From assembly GCA_026400535.1 (NCBI GenBank), contig JAPLOU010000021.1:1-49851 (forward strand): a DNA stretch of 49,851 nt. The letters run 5' to 3'. This document shows, one piece after another, positions 34,185-43,226 of this stretch. The position numbers were made by a program, and so were the translations under genes. How positions within the stretch are numbered: the stretch's first letter is position 1; the number at the start of each line of letters is the position of its first letter. Under the pieces are notes generated by a model. That model did not search any database. It was given only the letters and a program-made list of their open reading frames with translations, and was not told the origin of the DNA. This DNA is from Hyphomicrobiales bacterium (lineage in GTDB: Bacteria; Pseudomonadota; Alphaproteobacteria; Rhizobiales; Beijerinckiaceae).

Positions 34185-35614
34185 GCGATATCCTCGACCT
34201 TGATCTCGTCGATCTTGCGGATGCGATCGCCGAGGGCTCCATCACCTCCGAGGCCGCGACCGACGCCGCCTTGACCGCACTCGATACCGTGGGCCGCCGC
34301 CTGAATGCGGTCGTCCGCCTCTCTCCTGAGCGGGCTCGCCAACAGGCGCGAGACGCTGATCGTCGTCGGGCAAGCGGGGCGAAGCTCGCCCCCCTGGCGG
34401 GCGTCCCGCTGGCCCACAAGGATCTGTTCTTCCGGGCCGGCGCGCTGAGCGAGGCCGGTTCGAAGATTTTGTCCGGTCATCTGGCCGCCGAAACGGCGGC
34501 TGTCCTCGAAAGGCTCGATGAGGCCGGTGCCCTCGATATCGGCGCGCTGCACCTGGCTGAGTTCGCGCTGTCCCCGACGGGGTTCAACGGTCATCTCGGC
34601 CATGCGCGCAATCCCTGGAGCCTCGACCATTGCCCCGGGGGCTCTTCTTCCGGTTCCGCCGCGGTCGTCGCCGCAAGGCTGGTGCCTGCGGCGCTGGGAT
34701 CGGATACCGGCGGCTCCATCCGCCATCCCGCGGCCATGTGCGGGATCACCGGCCTCAAGCCGACCCACGGTCTCGTGCCGCTTCACGGCACCGTTCCGCT
34801 GGCGCCATCGCTGGACTGCGTCGGTCCGTTGGCACGCTCTGCCCGCGACGTGGCGCGCATGATGACGGTCATCGCCGGATCCGATCCGCGCGACGGCGCG
34901 ACAGCGGGTGCACCGTACCGCGACTTCGAGACGGGACTTGCGCGGGACCTGCGCGGTCTCACCATCGCCGTGCCCCGGGCCTATTACCGCGAGGTCGGGG
35001 ACGCGCAGGTTCTTGCAGCAATTGAAACGAGCCTCGATGCCTTCCGCGATGCTGGTGCGTCCATCATCGAGACGCCGGTTCCGGACATGGCGGTGGTCAA
35101 TGCCATGTTCCATGTCCTGATGACCGTCGAGGCGGCCACCTATCACCGGCGCTGGCTGAGCGAACGGCCGCAGGACTATGCTGACCAGGTCAGAAGCCGG
35201 ATCGAACCGGGCCTGCTTTATCCGGCGACACGCTATGCAGAAGCCTTGATGCTGCGTGGGACGATCGCCCGTGAATGGCTCGCGACCACGATGTCCAATG
35301 CAGATCTGGTCCATGTCCCGGTGCTGCGCCATACGGTGCCCTCGATTGCCGAAACGACGACGGGGGACCCGTCGGACGTCGCTAACGCCATTGGGCGGGT
35401 TACCCATTGCACCCGCGGGCTGAGCTATCTTGGCCTACCGGTCATCGCCGTCCCCTGCGGCTTTGCGGCCGATCTGCCCGTCGCCTTCCAACTCGTCGGG
35501 CGTCCCTTCACCGAGCCGACGCTGCTGCGCGCTGCCCACGCGTTCCAGACACGAACCGAGTGGCATGCCCGCAAGCCTGGCCTCGTCTCCGTCACCGCCC
35601 CCGCCTTTTCCTGA
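34181..35614 (+). CDS. Amidase signature enzyme (AtzE/GatA type), operon copy
   Basis: A 477-residue amidase with the triad placed at Lys80 (PLAHKD), Ser155 (GGSSSGS) and nucleophile Ser179 (GSDTGGSI). It is related to the amidase at 14788 and has the same length, but differs widely outside the core. It is coupled to the preceding AtzG-like gene. Within an operon of hydrolases and an importer it most likely cleaves an amide or carboxy-urea intermediate, releasing ammonia. No cyanuric acid genes (atzD, atzF) accompany it. Confidence 0.92.
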   Translation: MSDILDLDLVDLADAIAEGSITSEAATDAALTALDTVGRRLNAVVRLSPERARQQARDADRRRASGAKLAPLAGVPLAHKDLFFRAGALSEAGSKILSGHLAAETAAVLERLDEAGALDIGALHLAEFALSPTGFNGHLGHARNPWSLDHCPGGSSSGSAAVVAARLVPAALGSDTGGSIRHPAAMCGITGLKPTHGLVPLHGTVPLAPSLDCVGPLARSARDVARMMTVIAGSDPRDGATAGAPYRDFETGLARDLRGLTIAVPRAYYREVGDAQVLAAIETSLDAFRDAGASIIETPVPDMAVVNAMFHVLMTVEAATYHRRWLSERPQDYADQVRSRIEPGLLYPATRYAEALMLRGTIAREWLATTMSNADLVHVPVLRHTVPSIAETTTGDPSDVANAIGRVTHCTRGLSYLGLPVIAVPCGFAADLPVAFQLVGRPFTEPTLLRAAHAFQTRTEWHARKPGLVSVTAPAFS

Positions 35615-35630
35615 TCACCCCGGACCGATC

Positions 35631-36623
35631 ATGATCATCGATGCCCATACCCACACATTCTGCCCGCCAGTCGAGGCGCTGGTTGCCGGTCGGTTCGATC
35701 CCAGGGTGATCCCCTACAAGCGCGACATGTCGCCTGAGAGCAAGGCGGTCGATGCCGAGCAGGGAAAGCTCCTCACCGAGCCCTTCAACAGGATCGAACG
35801 GCGGCTCGCCGACATGGCGCGCATGCGGGTTGACCAGCAGGTCATCGCGCCGGCTCCGGGACAGCAGCACTACTGGGCCGATCGTGACCTCAACGATGAG
35901 CTGAGCCGCATGCAGAACGACCATGTAGCCGCGCTGGTCGCCCAGGCACCGGACCGGTTCGTCGGGCTCGGCACCTTGCCGATGGTTGACCCCGCCCGGG
36001 CCGAGAACGAGGCGCTACGCGCCGCCGGGGAGAAGGGGCTGCGCGGCTTCCAGATCGACACCCGCGTCAACGAGCGCGAATTGTCGGATCCGGCCTTCGA
36101 CAGGCTGTGGGCGAGGCTCGCCGCGCTTCAGACCCCGCTGATCATCCATCCTCTCGGCTTCTCGCACGGCGAGCGGCTCGGACCCTACTTCATGGTCAAC
36201 ACCGTGGGCCAGCCGCTTGAGGAGACCATCGCCTTTCATCATTTCGTCTTCGGCGGCGTTCTCGACCGTCATCCGGACCTCAAAGTCCTGATCTGCCACG
36301 GCGGCGGCTATGTGCCTTCCTATGTCGGGCGCCTCGACCATGCCTGGAAACATCGCCCCGAATTGCGGCGCCTGACGGCCGACCCGCCCTCCACCTATCT
36401 CCGGCGCTTCTGGTTCGACACCTGCGTCTTTCGCGCCGATCTTGTCGAAAACCTCGTGGCCCTCGCGGGGGCAGACAGGGTCCTCCTCGGATCCGACTAT
36501 CCCTTCGACATGGGCGATCTCGATCCTGTCGGTCTCATCGAGAGCTGTGCCGGGCTCGACGCTGCGGCGCGCCGTCTGATCGTCGCGGACAATGCCAGGA
36601 TTCTGTTCCGGATCGACGGATGA
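35631..36623 (+). CDS. ACMSD-like metal-dependent amidohydrolase/decarboxylase
   Basis: A 330-residue TIM-barrel enzyme of the amidohydrolase_2 family. Metal ligands are visible as His6 and His8 (DAHTH), a His in IIHPLG, a His in ICHGGGYVPS and the Asp in GSDYPF. This pattern is that of 2-amino-3-carboxymuconate 6-semialdehyde decarboxylase and gamma-resorcylate-type decarboxylases, so it may remove CO2 from a carboxylated ring or ring-fission product. The ATG at 35631 gives the standard MIIDAHTH start. Its stop overlaps the molybdenum enzyme gene (ATGA). Confidence 0.9.
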   Translation: MIIDAHTHTFCPPVEALVAGRFDPRVIPYKRDMSPESKAVDAEQGKLLTEPFNRIERRLADMARMRVDQQVIAPAPGQQHYWADRDLNDELSRMQNDHVAALVAQAPDRFVGLGTLPMVDPARAENEALRAAGEKGLRGFQIDTRVNERELSDPAFDRLWARLAALQTPLIIHPLGFSHGERLGPYFMVNTVGQPLEETIAFHHFVFGGVLDRHPDLKVLICHGGGYVPSYVGRLDHAWKHRPELRRLTADPPSTYLRRFWFDTCVFRADLVENLVALAGADRVLLGSDYPFDMGDLDPVGLIESCAGLDAAARRLIVADNARILFRIDG

Positions 36624-38857
36624 GCCGGGGTCGCCAGCGTTTCCTCACTGGCGAAGGCGCCTACACTGCCGACCTCGTCGTCGATGGTGCGGCCCATGCG
36701 GTCTTCGTACGGTCCGATTATGCCCATGCGCTGCTGACGGCGGTCGAGGTGAACGATGCCAGGGCCATGCCCGGCGTCCTTGCCGTCCTGACGGCCAACG
36801 ACCTCGCGAGCATGCGCGGTTTTCCGGCTTTTCTGCACTATCCCGACCGGAACGGCCGCGCCTTCGCCGCTCCGCCGCGGCCGATCATGGCCTCTGATCG
36901 CGTGCGCCATGTCGGCGAGATTGTCGCGATGGTTGTCGCCGAAACGGCATACGCGGCGCAGGATGCGGCCGAGCGCGTCAGCGTGGGCTACGCCGAGCTT
37001 CCCGTTGTGGCCTGCCGGTTCGCAGACGCGGCAGATACCCAGGACCCCATCCACGAGGCCTTTCCGGCCAACGTCGCCTTTCGCGGTCTCTTCGGGGATC
37101 TTGCCGCTTGCAAGGCCGCCGAGGAGCGGGCCGCCCATGTCGTGATGCTCGCCGTGAACCTCCCGCGCGTTGTACCCAATGCGATGGAGCCGCGGTCTGC
37201 GATCGGTCGCTGGAGCGAGAAGGAGGGCACCTATGAACTCTGGGCGCCCCACCAGGGCATCCCGGAGATCCGCCGCGACCTCGCTGCGGTTCTCGACGTG
37301 CCAAGCAAGGATCTTCGGGTCCACCCCGTCGATGTCGGTGGCGGGTTCGGCGCGCGGGGCCCAGCCTATCCCGAATATGCTGCTGTGCTAGCAGCAGCCC
37401 GCCTCGTGGGCAGGCCGGTCCGCTGGCTGGGGACGCGGCTCGAGGGTTTCCTCGGTGAGCATCACGGCCGCGGGTCTCGCCTGTCGGGTCGCCTTTCGAT
37501 CGACGCCGCTGGCCGATTTCAGTCGCTGCATGTCAGGCTCGATGGAGATCTCGGCGCTTGGGTGACGCCGGTCGGCGCTCACATCCACGTTCATAATCCC
37601 CTCCAGACCCTTACCGGCGTCTACCGCATCCCGGTTGCCGCCTTCGAGCCGACATTGCATGTTACGAACGCTGTGCCGACCGGCCCCTATCGCGGTGCGG
37701 GCCGACCCGACATCGCGCTGCTGGTCGAGCGGCTCGTCGATGAGGCGGCCAGGATCACCGGCCGGGACCGCATCGCCCTGCGCAATCGCAATTGCATTCT
37801 CCCCTCCCAGTTCCCCTTTCTCACTCCGTTGGGGGCCACCTATGACTGCGGCGACTATCCGCGGCTGCTTTCCAGGGCCCTCGCGGAGGCCGACTGGAGG
37901 GGCTTTTCCGCGCGGCGCCGGGCAAGCGCACGCCAGGGGTTGCTGCGTGGTATTGGCCTAAGCCTGTTCACCGAGGTTGCAGGTGGCGGCCCGGTGGCAG
38001 CGGACGAGGTCGAGCTGGCCGTTACAGCCGATGGAGGCGGCCTCTCCGTCGAACTCCATACAGTGACCGGTTCCACTGGCCAGTCGCACGCAGAGGCCTT
38101 CGCGCGGATCATAGAGCGGGAGCTTGGCACGCCTATCGTGTCGTTCAATCTTGTCGGCAGCGCCCCCGCGGCGTCGCTGGCGGGAGCGGGCTCTTTCGGC
38201 TCGCGTTCGATGACGTCGGCCGGCTCCGCTGTCGCCATTGCCTGTCGCGTTTTCAAGGGACGCGTGGCGGCCCTTGCCGACCACGGGGAGGGCTTCCTCG
38301 ATGTCGTCCGCAAGGCGAATGATCCCGACCTGGTGCGGGTCCGCGCTTCGGCTCCGGTGTCTGTCACCTTTCCGGCAGGCTGCCACGTGGCCGAGGTGGA
38401 GATCGATCCGGCGACCGGTGTCACGCGCGTGGTGAGCTATGTCGCGGTCGATGACGCCGGGACAGTCATCGACCACGACGCCGTCGTGGGCCAGATCGCC
38501 GGCGGTGTCGCACAGGGTATTGGAGAGGCGCTCGGGGAAATCGCGCTCTACGATGACGCCGGACAGTTGCTTGCATCAAGCTTCATGGACTACCCGATGC
38601 CGCGGGCGACCGATCTGCCGGCGATCCGGGTTTTCGACGAGGGCGTCCCGTCACCCAACAATCCGCTGGGAGCGAAGGGCGCCGGGGAGGCCGGAACCAC
38701 AGGCGCGCTCGGAGCAGTGTCGAATGCTGTCGCCGACGCATTGGCCCATGTCGGATGTCGGTGTCCGGACATGCCCTATGCGCCCGGCCTTGTCTGGCCG
38801 CTATCACCCCCAAGGCCAACCGCCATGCAGTCCAGCCCACGACGCCGCCCGAATTAG
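36620..38857 (+). CDS. Xanthine dehydrogenase-family molybdenum hydroxylase, large subunit
   Basis: A 745-residue molybdopterin-binding subunit. Family motifs are RFLTGEGAYTADL, GGGFGARGPAYPEYAA, PTGPYRGAGRPDIALL and the catalytic Glu690 in GAKGAGEAGTT. Such enzymes hydroxylate aldehydes or N-heterocycles with water. The PYRGAGRP form rules out a true CO dehydrogenase. The FAD and 2Fe-2S subunits it normally needs are not encoded next to it. The last 20 or so residues after DMPYAPGLVW do not look like the family, and IS6 relic 3 begins shortly after, suggesting the 3' end was remade by an insertion. Confidence 0.9.
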   Translation: MSRGRQRFLTGEGAYTADLVVDGAAHAVFVRSDYAHALLTAVEVNDARAMPGVLAVLTANDLASMRGFPAFLHYPDRNGRAFAAPPRPIMASDRVRHVGEIVAMVVAETAYAAQDAAERVSVGYAELPVVACRFADAADTQDPIHEAFPANVAFRGLFGDLAACKAAEERAAHVVMLAVNLPRVVPNAMEPRSAIGRWSEKEGTYELWAPHQGIPEIRRDLAAVLDVPSKDLRVHPVDVGGGFGARGPAYPEYAAVLAAARLVGRPVRWLGTRLEGFLGEHHGRGSRLSGRLSIDAAGRFQSLHVRLDGDLGAWVTPVGAHIHVHNPLQTLTGVYRIPVAAFEPTLHVTNAVPTGPYRGAGRPDIALLVERLVDEAARITGRDRIALRNRNCILPSQFPFLTPLGATYDCGDYPRLLSRALAEADWRGFSARRRASARQGLLRGIGLSLFTEVAGGGPVAADEVELAVTADGGGLSVELHTVTGSTGQSHAEAFARIIERELGTPIVSFNLVGSAPAASLAGAGSFGSRSMTSAGSAVAIACRVFKGRVAALADHGEGFLDVVRKANDPDLVRVRASAPVSVTFPAGCHVAEVEIDPATGVTRVVSYVAVDDAGTVIDHDAVVGQIAGGVAQGIGEALGEIALYDDAGQLLASSFMDYPMPRATDLPAIRVFDEGVPSPNNPLGAKGAGEAGTTGALGAVSNAVADALAHVGCRCPDMPYAPGLVWPLSPPRPTAMQSSPRRRPN

Positions 38858-38914
38858 GAGCAGGTCAGGTCGCACCCGGTCTGCTCGGTGGCGAAAGCGT
38901 TTCGATGGCGCCGC

Positions 38915-39322
38915 ACCGTACAACGCCAAACGATCCGTGACGAACGTTTCCACTAAACCGTGTCTGCGCAGCGATTCTCTGAGGAACTTCAGAGCCGCCT
39001 TCCTGTCCCGCCGCTTCATCACGAAGCTTTCGAGCACCTCGCCCTCGTGGTCGACAGCACGCCAGAGGCAGTGCTCCACCCCATTGATCTTCACGAAGAC
39101 CTCATCGAGGTGCCAGCGCCGATGCTGATGCGCGCCCATGGCGTCGACGCGCCGCCTGCGGATCATGGCCGGGAAAATCATCCCGAACCGGTTTTACCAA
39201 AACCGCACGGTGTCATGCGTGATCTCGATTCAGCGCTCGTGCAGAAGATCCTCCATGTTGCGCAGCGAGAGCGGGGAACGGACATGCAGCATCATCGTCA
39301 AACGGATGATCCCGGGGCTCAT
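38915..39322 (-). pseudogene. IS6-family transposase relic 3 (two stops, C-terminus lost)
   Basis: Read leftward from the ATG at 39322: LRNMEDLLHER, stop, IEITHDTVRFW, stop, NRFG, then an intact stretch RWHLDEVFVKINGVEHCLWR, AVDHEGEVLESFVMKRRDR and HGLVETFVTDRLALYGAA. The family match ends near 38915, so the last third (the final Glu of the DDE triad and the C-terminus) is missing. Two in-frame stops plus this loss make it inactive. The A/T-rich leader near 39400 resembles that of relic 1. Confidence 0.85.
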
Positions 39323-39805
39323 CTTGACATGCCGAGAATGCGGGCATTGCTAATCCCGCCCGCCCAGCCGCCAAACCCTCAGGCGGCAAGCCGATTTTCT
39401 TCTGACACGGCCGGCTGCGGCCGCACCTTTGCCACCTGCCGGGATCGCTTCGCCAGAACGGTCAACTTCGGCGGCTTCCCTCATATGCCAGGCACCGATT
39501 TCGCGATGTTCGATCCGAAACAGGGCGCCAGCAACGACGGCAGCAAGATCACATGACGATCCCGCAGACCATCATCCGCGCGCTCGGCGGCACCTGATGG
39601 GCTCCGTCGGCACGGCAAGGCCAACATGCCATTGACGGTGCTACAGACGTGGCCGGGCGCCATGGTGCGCGGCATCCTGCCTACCTTTGGCGGTCTCTGT
39701 TGGCCCGCCTGCCGGCGAAACTGCCGCAAACAGATCGCCATGATCAGCCAAGCCGCCCGACGGGACGGCAAGCCAATTCTCCCCTGATGGTGTCTTCAAG
39801 GCCGA
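39323..39805. other. Non-coding stretch right of IS6 relic 3
   Basis: About 480 bases with only short broken frames. One run near 39680-39780, read rightward, ends KQIAMISQAARRDGKPILP and looks like the tail of a decayed gene that I cannot name. The stretch lies between the end of the catabolic operon and the end of the M81 gene. Confidence 0.4.
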
Positions 39806-41290
39806 TCAGATCGTGTCCAGCGGGAACATCGGGCGACGAACATGCAGATAAGTCAGTTTCCTCAGGTCCGGCGTGCAGAGCGCGCCGCTGTCACAGACGA
39901 TAACCTTGCCGGCGATGGGTTCAAAGGCGGCGCGAAAATGCTGCATGGACTTCAGCGCAACCACGCGCCTGGCTGCGGGATCGATGCCGAAGGCACGGAA
40001 TTGCTGCAAGTCGAGCATCTGCTGCGGAAACGAGACAACGAGAACTTCGATATCGCCGATGCGCAGCACAGCGGTCGGTCCCCACTCGCCCTTGAGCCCG
40101 GCCAGCATCGGTCCGTCGCCGACGTATGAGCCATCGCTGAGCCGGATCAGGCTTGCCTCGAGATCGAGTGGCGGGCCACCCACCGCAGCATCTGTCTTGC
40201 CACCAAGCCTGACCCGGACATGCGTTCCCGGCTGCGTCCCTGCAAGCTCGTGCACGGTCTGCGGATCGACGATTGGCCCGAAACAGGCGCCCCCGACATC
40301 TGCAGCGATCAGGGCCGCGAGCAGGTTGGTGCTGTCTCCATACCCCCCGCCGCCAGGATTGTCGGCATAGTCGGCGATGACGAGCGGACCAGCGCCAGCG
40401 TTATGGGTTTGTGCCTCTGCAACGGCCGCGACCACCGAAAGATAGCTGTTGATCGGCTCATGCCGCCGGTCCCAGATGTCATCCATGATCGTTTCGGCAA
40501 AGGCGCGGTGGCGGCTCATGTCGCCCTGGCCTGTCACCAGCACCGTCGGGCCAACCTCTGCGATGTCGGCATTGCCGAAGCCGCCATTGACGCTAACAGC
40601 GAAGACATCAGGCTCCTGCTCGTAGGCAAGGGCCTTGGCAATCCGCGCAATCATCGGCCCAATGTCGGTGCGGCCTCCGTTCACCTCTTCCAACATCGGG
40701 CGGGTGGCGCGGATGGTGGATGGCCTGATCTCACCCGCCATGGTGCGCTTGAGGATATCCGCCGCCTGCCTGCCGCAATTGCGCATGTCGATATGAGGAT
40801 AGGTCTTGTACGCGACGATGATGTCAGCCAGCCGCGCCATGCGTTCGGTGACATTGGCGTGCGGGTCCAGCGTCATGGCAATAGGCAATGCGGGCCCGAC
40901 GATGGCGCGAAGCCGCGCCAGGATTTCGCCTTCACCATCATCGCAGAAGTCGGTGACCATGGCGCCATGCAGGCCTAGCGCAATGCCATTGAGGTCCGTC
41001 TTGTGACGCTGCGCCGCTTCGGTGATTGCGCCAACGATGTGATCGAACGCTTCGCGTGTCACGGGCCCTGACGGAGCAGCAGCAGCACTGACGGCATGGA
41101 TGACGCGCCATCCCTCGGGAACGGCCACTTCGAGAAAACCGGCGAGCGGCGTGTTGGCATTGCCGCGTGCCGCAATGGCGTCGTCTGCATGCAGGATGCC
41201 GCGCATCTTGAAGGCGGCAAGATCGCCAGGCTTGATGCTGAAGGTATTGCTTTCATGCGAGAACTCGGCGGTCAGAATTGTGCAGGACAT
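39806..41290 (-). CDS. M81-family metallopeptidase (MlrC/microcystinase C-like)
   Basis: A 494-residue protein with the DUF1485/MlrC N-terminal domain and C-terminal domain. Family features are AEFSHESNTFS near the N-terminus, GIALGLHGAMVTD, the metal-site segment TLDPHANVTERM and YKTYPHIDM, and later ADNPGGGGYGDSTNLL. MlrC hydrolyses linear peptides containing D- and unusual amino acids. The ATG at 41290 (GAG five bases upstream) is preferred over GTG at 41296. It is the last gene of the leftward dipeptide-importer operon, 16 bases after the second ATPase gene. Its role as a cytoplasmic peptidase for imported peptides is inferred. Confidence 0.92.
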   Translation of the reverse strand: MSCTILTAEFSHESNTFSIKPGDLAAFKMRGILHADDAIAARGNANTPLAGFLEVAVPEGWRVIHAVSAAAAPSGPVTREAFDHIVGAITEAAQRHKTDLNGIALGLHGAMVTDFCDDGEGEILARLRAIVGPALPIAMTLDPHANVTERMARLADIIVAYKTYPHIDMRNCGRQAADILKRTMAGEIRPSTIRATRPMLEEVNGGRTDIGPMIARIAKALAYEQEPDVFAVSVNGGFGNADIAEVGPTVLVTGQGDMSRHRAFAETIMDDIWDRRHEPINSYLSVVAAVAEAQTHNAGAGPLVIADYADNPGGGGYGDSTNLLAALIAADVGGACFGPIVDPQTVHELAGTQPGTHVRVRLGGKTDAAVGGPPLDLEASLIRLSDGSYVGDGPMLAGLKGEWGPTAVLRIGDIEVLVVSFPQQMLDLQQFRAFGIDPAARRVVALKSMQHFRAAFEPIAGKVIVCDSGALCTPDLRKLTYLHVRRPMFPLDTI

Positions 41291-41306
41291 GGTCACTCAG
41301 GATTGC

Positions 41307-42272
41307 TCAGCGGTTGGGATGGTGGCAGGCCACGCGCCCGCCCGCATCCGTATCGGCGAGTGCTGGGCGTTCCCTCCGGCACCGCTCGCTGACATTGGCG
41401 CATCTCGCGGCAAATGCGCATCCGGGCGGCAGCGCAAAGGGGCTTGGAATTTCGCCGCCGAGCGGTTGTACGATGCGGCGTTTGGCGGGATCGGGTGCGA
41501 AGGTCGATTCGAGCAGCGCGCGCGAATACGGATGCTGCGGGCGCGCATCCGGGGCTGCCATCACCTCGACGATACGCCCCAAGTACATCACGACGATCTG
41601 GTTGCAGAAATAGCGCACCAGACTCAGATCATGCGAGATGAACAGATAGGTCAATCCGAACTGTTGCTGGAAACGCTCCAGCAACTCGATGATCTGCGCC
41701 TGGATCGATACATCCAGCGAGGCTGTCGGCTCATCGAGGACCACGAATTGCGGCTTAAGCGCCAGCGCCCGTGCGATGCCGACGCGCTGCCTCTGGCCAC
41801 CTGAAAGCTGGTGCGGGAAATTGCTGGCCGTACTTTGCGCGAGGCCGACCATGTCGAGCAGCTCGGCCACCCGCTCCTTCCGCGTCGCACCGACGGGCAT
41901 CAGCCCCTGGATGGCAAACGGCTCCAGCAAGGAATCGGCAATGGTATAACGCGGATCAAGCGAAGAATAGGGATCCTGGAACACCATCTGCATGCGCCGC
42001 CTGATCTGGCGCATCTCGGCTGGCCCAAGCCCACCGAGTTCGACCCCGTCGAAGCTGACCGAACCGGACGTTGCCTCGATCAACCGCAATGCCAGCCGTG
42101 CCAGGGTTGACTTGCCACAGCCGGATTCACCGACAACACCTGTGACCTTTCCGGCCGGCAATCCAAGCGTGACGTCGTCGACCGCCCGCATTGTCCGGCT
42201 TTCGCCGAACATTCCCTTGCTGCTGACGAACGCGCGGCTGAGCCCGTGCATCGAGACAAGCGGGGTGGTCAT
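41307..42272 (-). CDS. Oligopeptide/dipeptide ABC importer ATPase (DppF/OppF-like)
   Basis: A 321-residue ATPase with Walker A GESGCGKST, QMVFQDPYSSLDPR, the signature LSGGQRQRVGIARAL, Walker B FVVLDEPTASLD and the Cys-rich C-terminal oligopeptide domain (CAFAARCANVSERC), which may carry an iron-sulphur cluster as in other DppD/DppF proteins. It starts with an ATGA overlap on the other ATPase gene. It powers the DppB/DppC-like pore. Confidence 0.94.
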   Translation of the reverse strand: MTTPLVSMHGLSRAFVSSKGMFGESRTMRAVDDVTLGLPAGKVTGVVGESGCGKSTLARLALRLIEATSGSVSFDGVELGGLGPAEMRQIRRRMQMVFQDPYSSLDPRYTIADSLLEPFAIQGLMPVGATRKERVAELLDMVGLAQSTASNFPHQLSGGQRQRVGIARALALKPQFVVLDEPTASLDVSIQAQIIELLERFQQQFGLTYLFISHDLSLVRYFCNQIVVMYLGRIVEVMAAPDARPQHPYSRALLESTFAPDPAKRRIVQPLGGEIPSPFALPPGCAFAARCANVSERCRRERPALADTDAGGRVACHHPNR

Positions 42273-43225
42273 GCCGAGACTTCCGCCAGATGGCAGGCGA
42301 CCGTGCCTGCGCCCGAGGCGCGCAACAGCGGAACCTCATCGCCACAGCGGGCGATGGCGCGTGTGCAGCGCGGATGAAAACGGCAGCCCTTCGGGTAGTT
42401 CAGAACACCCGGAACATTGCCTGCGATGCCCTTGAGCCCGCCGGGCGGCAACCCTTCGACCGGGATGCAGCCGATCAGGCTTTTCGTGTAGGGGTGCTTG
42501 GGATCCGCGAAGATCGCGTCGACCGTGTTCATCTCGGCGACACGACCGGCATAGAGCACGACCACACGGTCGCAGGCCTGCGCCACGACGCCCATGTCGT
42601 GGGTGATCAGCATCAGCGCCACATTCCTCGCGCGCGCCATTTCGGTCATGATCTGGATGATCTGTGCCTGAATGGTGACATCGAGTGCGGTCGTGGGCTC
42701 GTCCGCAATGATCAACTCCGGGTTTGCCACCAGCGCCATGGCGATGACGATACGCTGCTTCATGCCGCCGGAAAGCTGGTGCGGATAGTTCCCGTGCACA
42801 ATCTTTGCCTCGGGAATACGAAGCTGCTGCATCATCTCGACGCTGCGGGCCCGAGCCTCAACCTTGCCAAGCCCGAGGTGCATCATCGAGACTTGGTCGA
42901 TCTGCTCGCCGACGCGGCGCACCGGATCGAGCGAGGTCATCGGGTTCTGGCTGATCAAGGCAACGCGGCGTCCACGCAGGGCGCGATACCGAGCTTCGGT
43001 CAGCGTTGTCAGTTCGAACTCGGCGAAGTGCACCGATCCACCGGATATCTTGCCTCCGATCAGCGGCAAGAGCCCCATGACGGCCATGGCCGTCAGCGAT
43101 TTGCCGGAGCCGCTTTCACCGACGACGCCGACAATCTCGCCCGGATCGATCGAGAAGGCGATACGATCAAGCGGCGTCAGCCTGCCGATCGAGACACTGA
43201 TGTCCGAGACGGATAGCAGCGCCAT
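42269..43225 (-). CDS. Oligopeptide/dipeptide ABC importer ATPase (DppD/OppD-like)
   Basis: A 318-residue ATPase: Walker [24 protein letters not shown], signature [15 protein letters not shown], Walker [16 protein letters not shown]-loop LITHDMGVV and the C-terminal Cys motif [16 protein letters not shown] used the ATG at 43225, one base after the permease stop; the longer frame to 43264 lies inside the permease gene. Confidence 0.94.
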   Translation of the reverse strand: MALLSVSDISVSIGRLTPLDRIAFSIDPGEIVGVVGESGSGKSLTAMAVMGLLPLIGGKISGGSVHFAEFELTTLTEARYRALRGRRVALISQNPMTSLDPVRRVGEQIDQVSMMHLGLGKVEARARSVEMMQQLRIPEAKIVHGNYPHQLSGGMKQRIVIAMALVANPELIIADEPTTALDVTIQAQIIQIMTEMARARNVALMLITHDMGVVAQACDRVVVLYAGRVAEMNTVDAIFADPKHPYTKSLIGCIPVEGLPPGGLKGIAGNVPGVLNYPKGCRFHPRCTRAIARCGDEVPLLRASGAGTVACHLAEVSA

Positions 43226-43226
43226 C

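Noticed and set aside
33963..35614. Cyanuric acid mineralisation genes (atzDEF)
   Set aside because: Only an AtzE/AtzG-like pair is seen, with no cyanuric acid hydrolase or allophanate hydrolase, so the specific pathway is not supported.
36620..38857. Carbon monoxide dehydrogenase large subunit (CoxL)
   Set aside because: The form I CoxL active-site loop with Cys-Ser-Phe-Arg is absent; the sequence has PYRGAGRP, and no coxM/coxS genes are nearby.
39806..41290. Microcystin degradation cluster (mlrABCD)
   Set aside because: Only an MlrC-like M81 gene is present; no MlrA, MlrB or MlrD homologue is visible, and M81 proteins are widespread.
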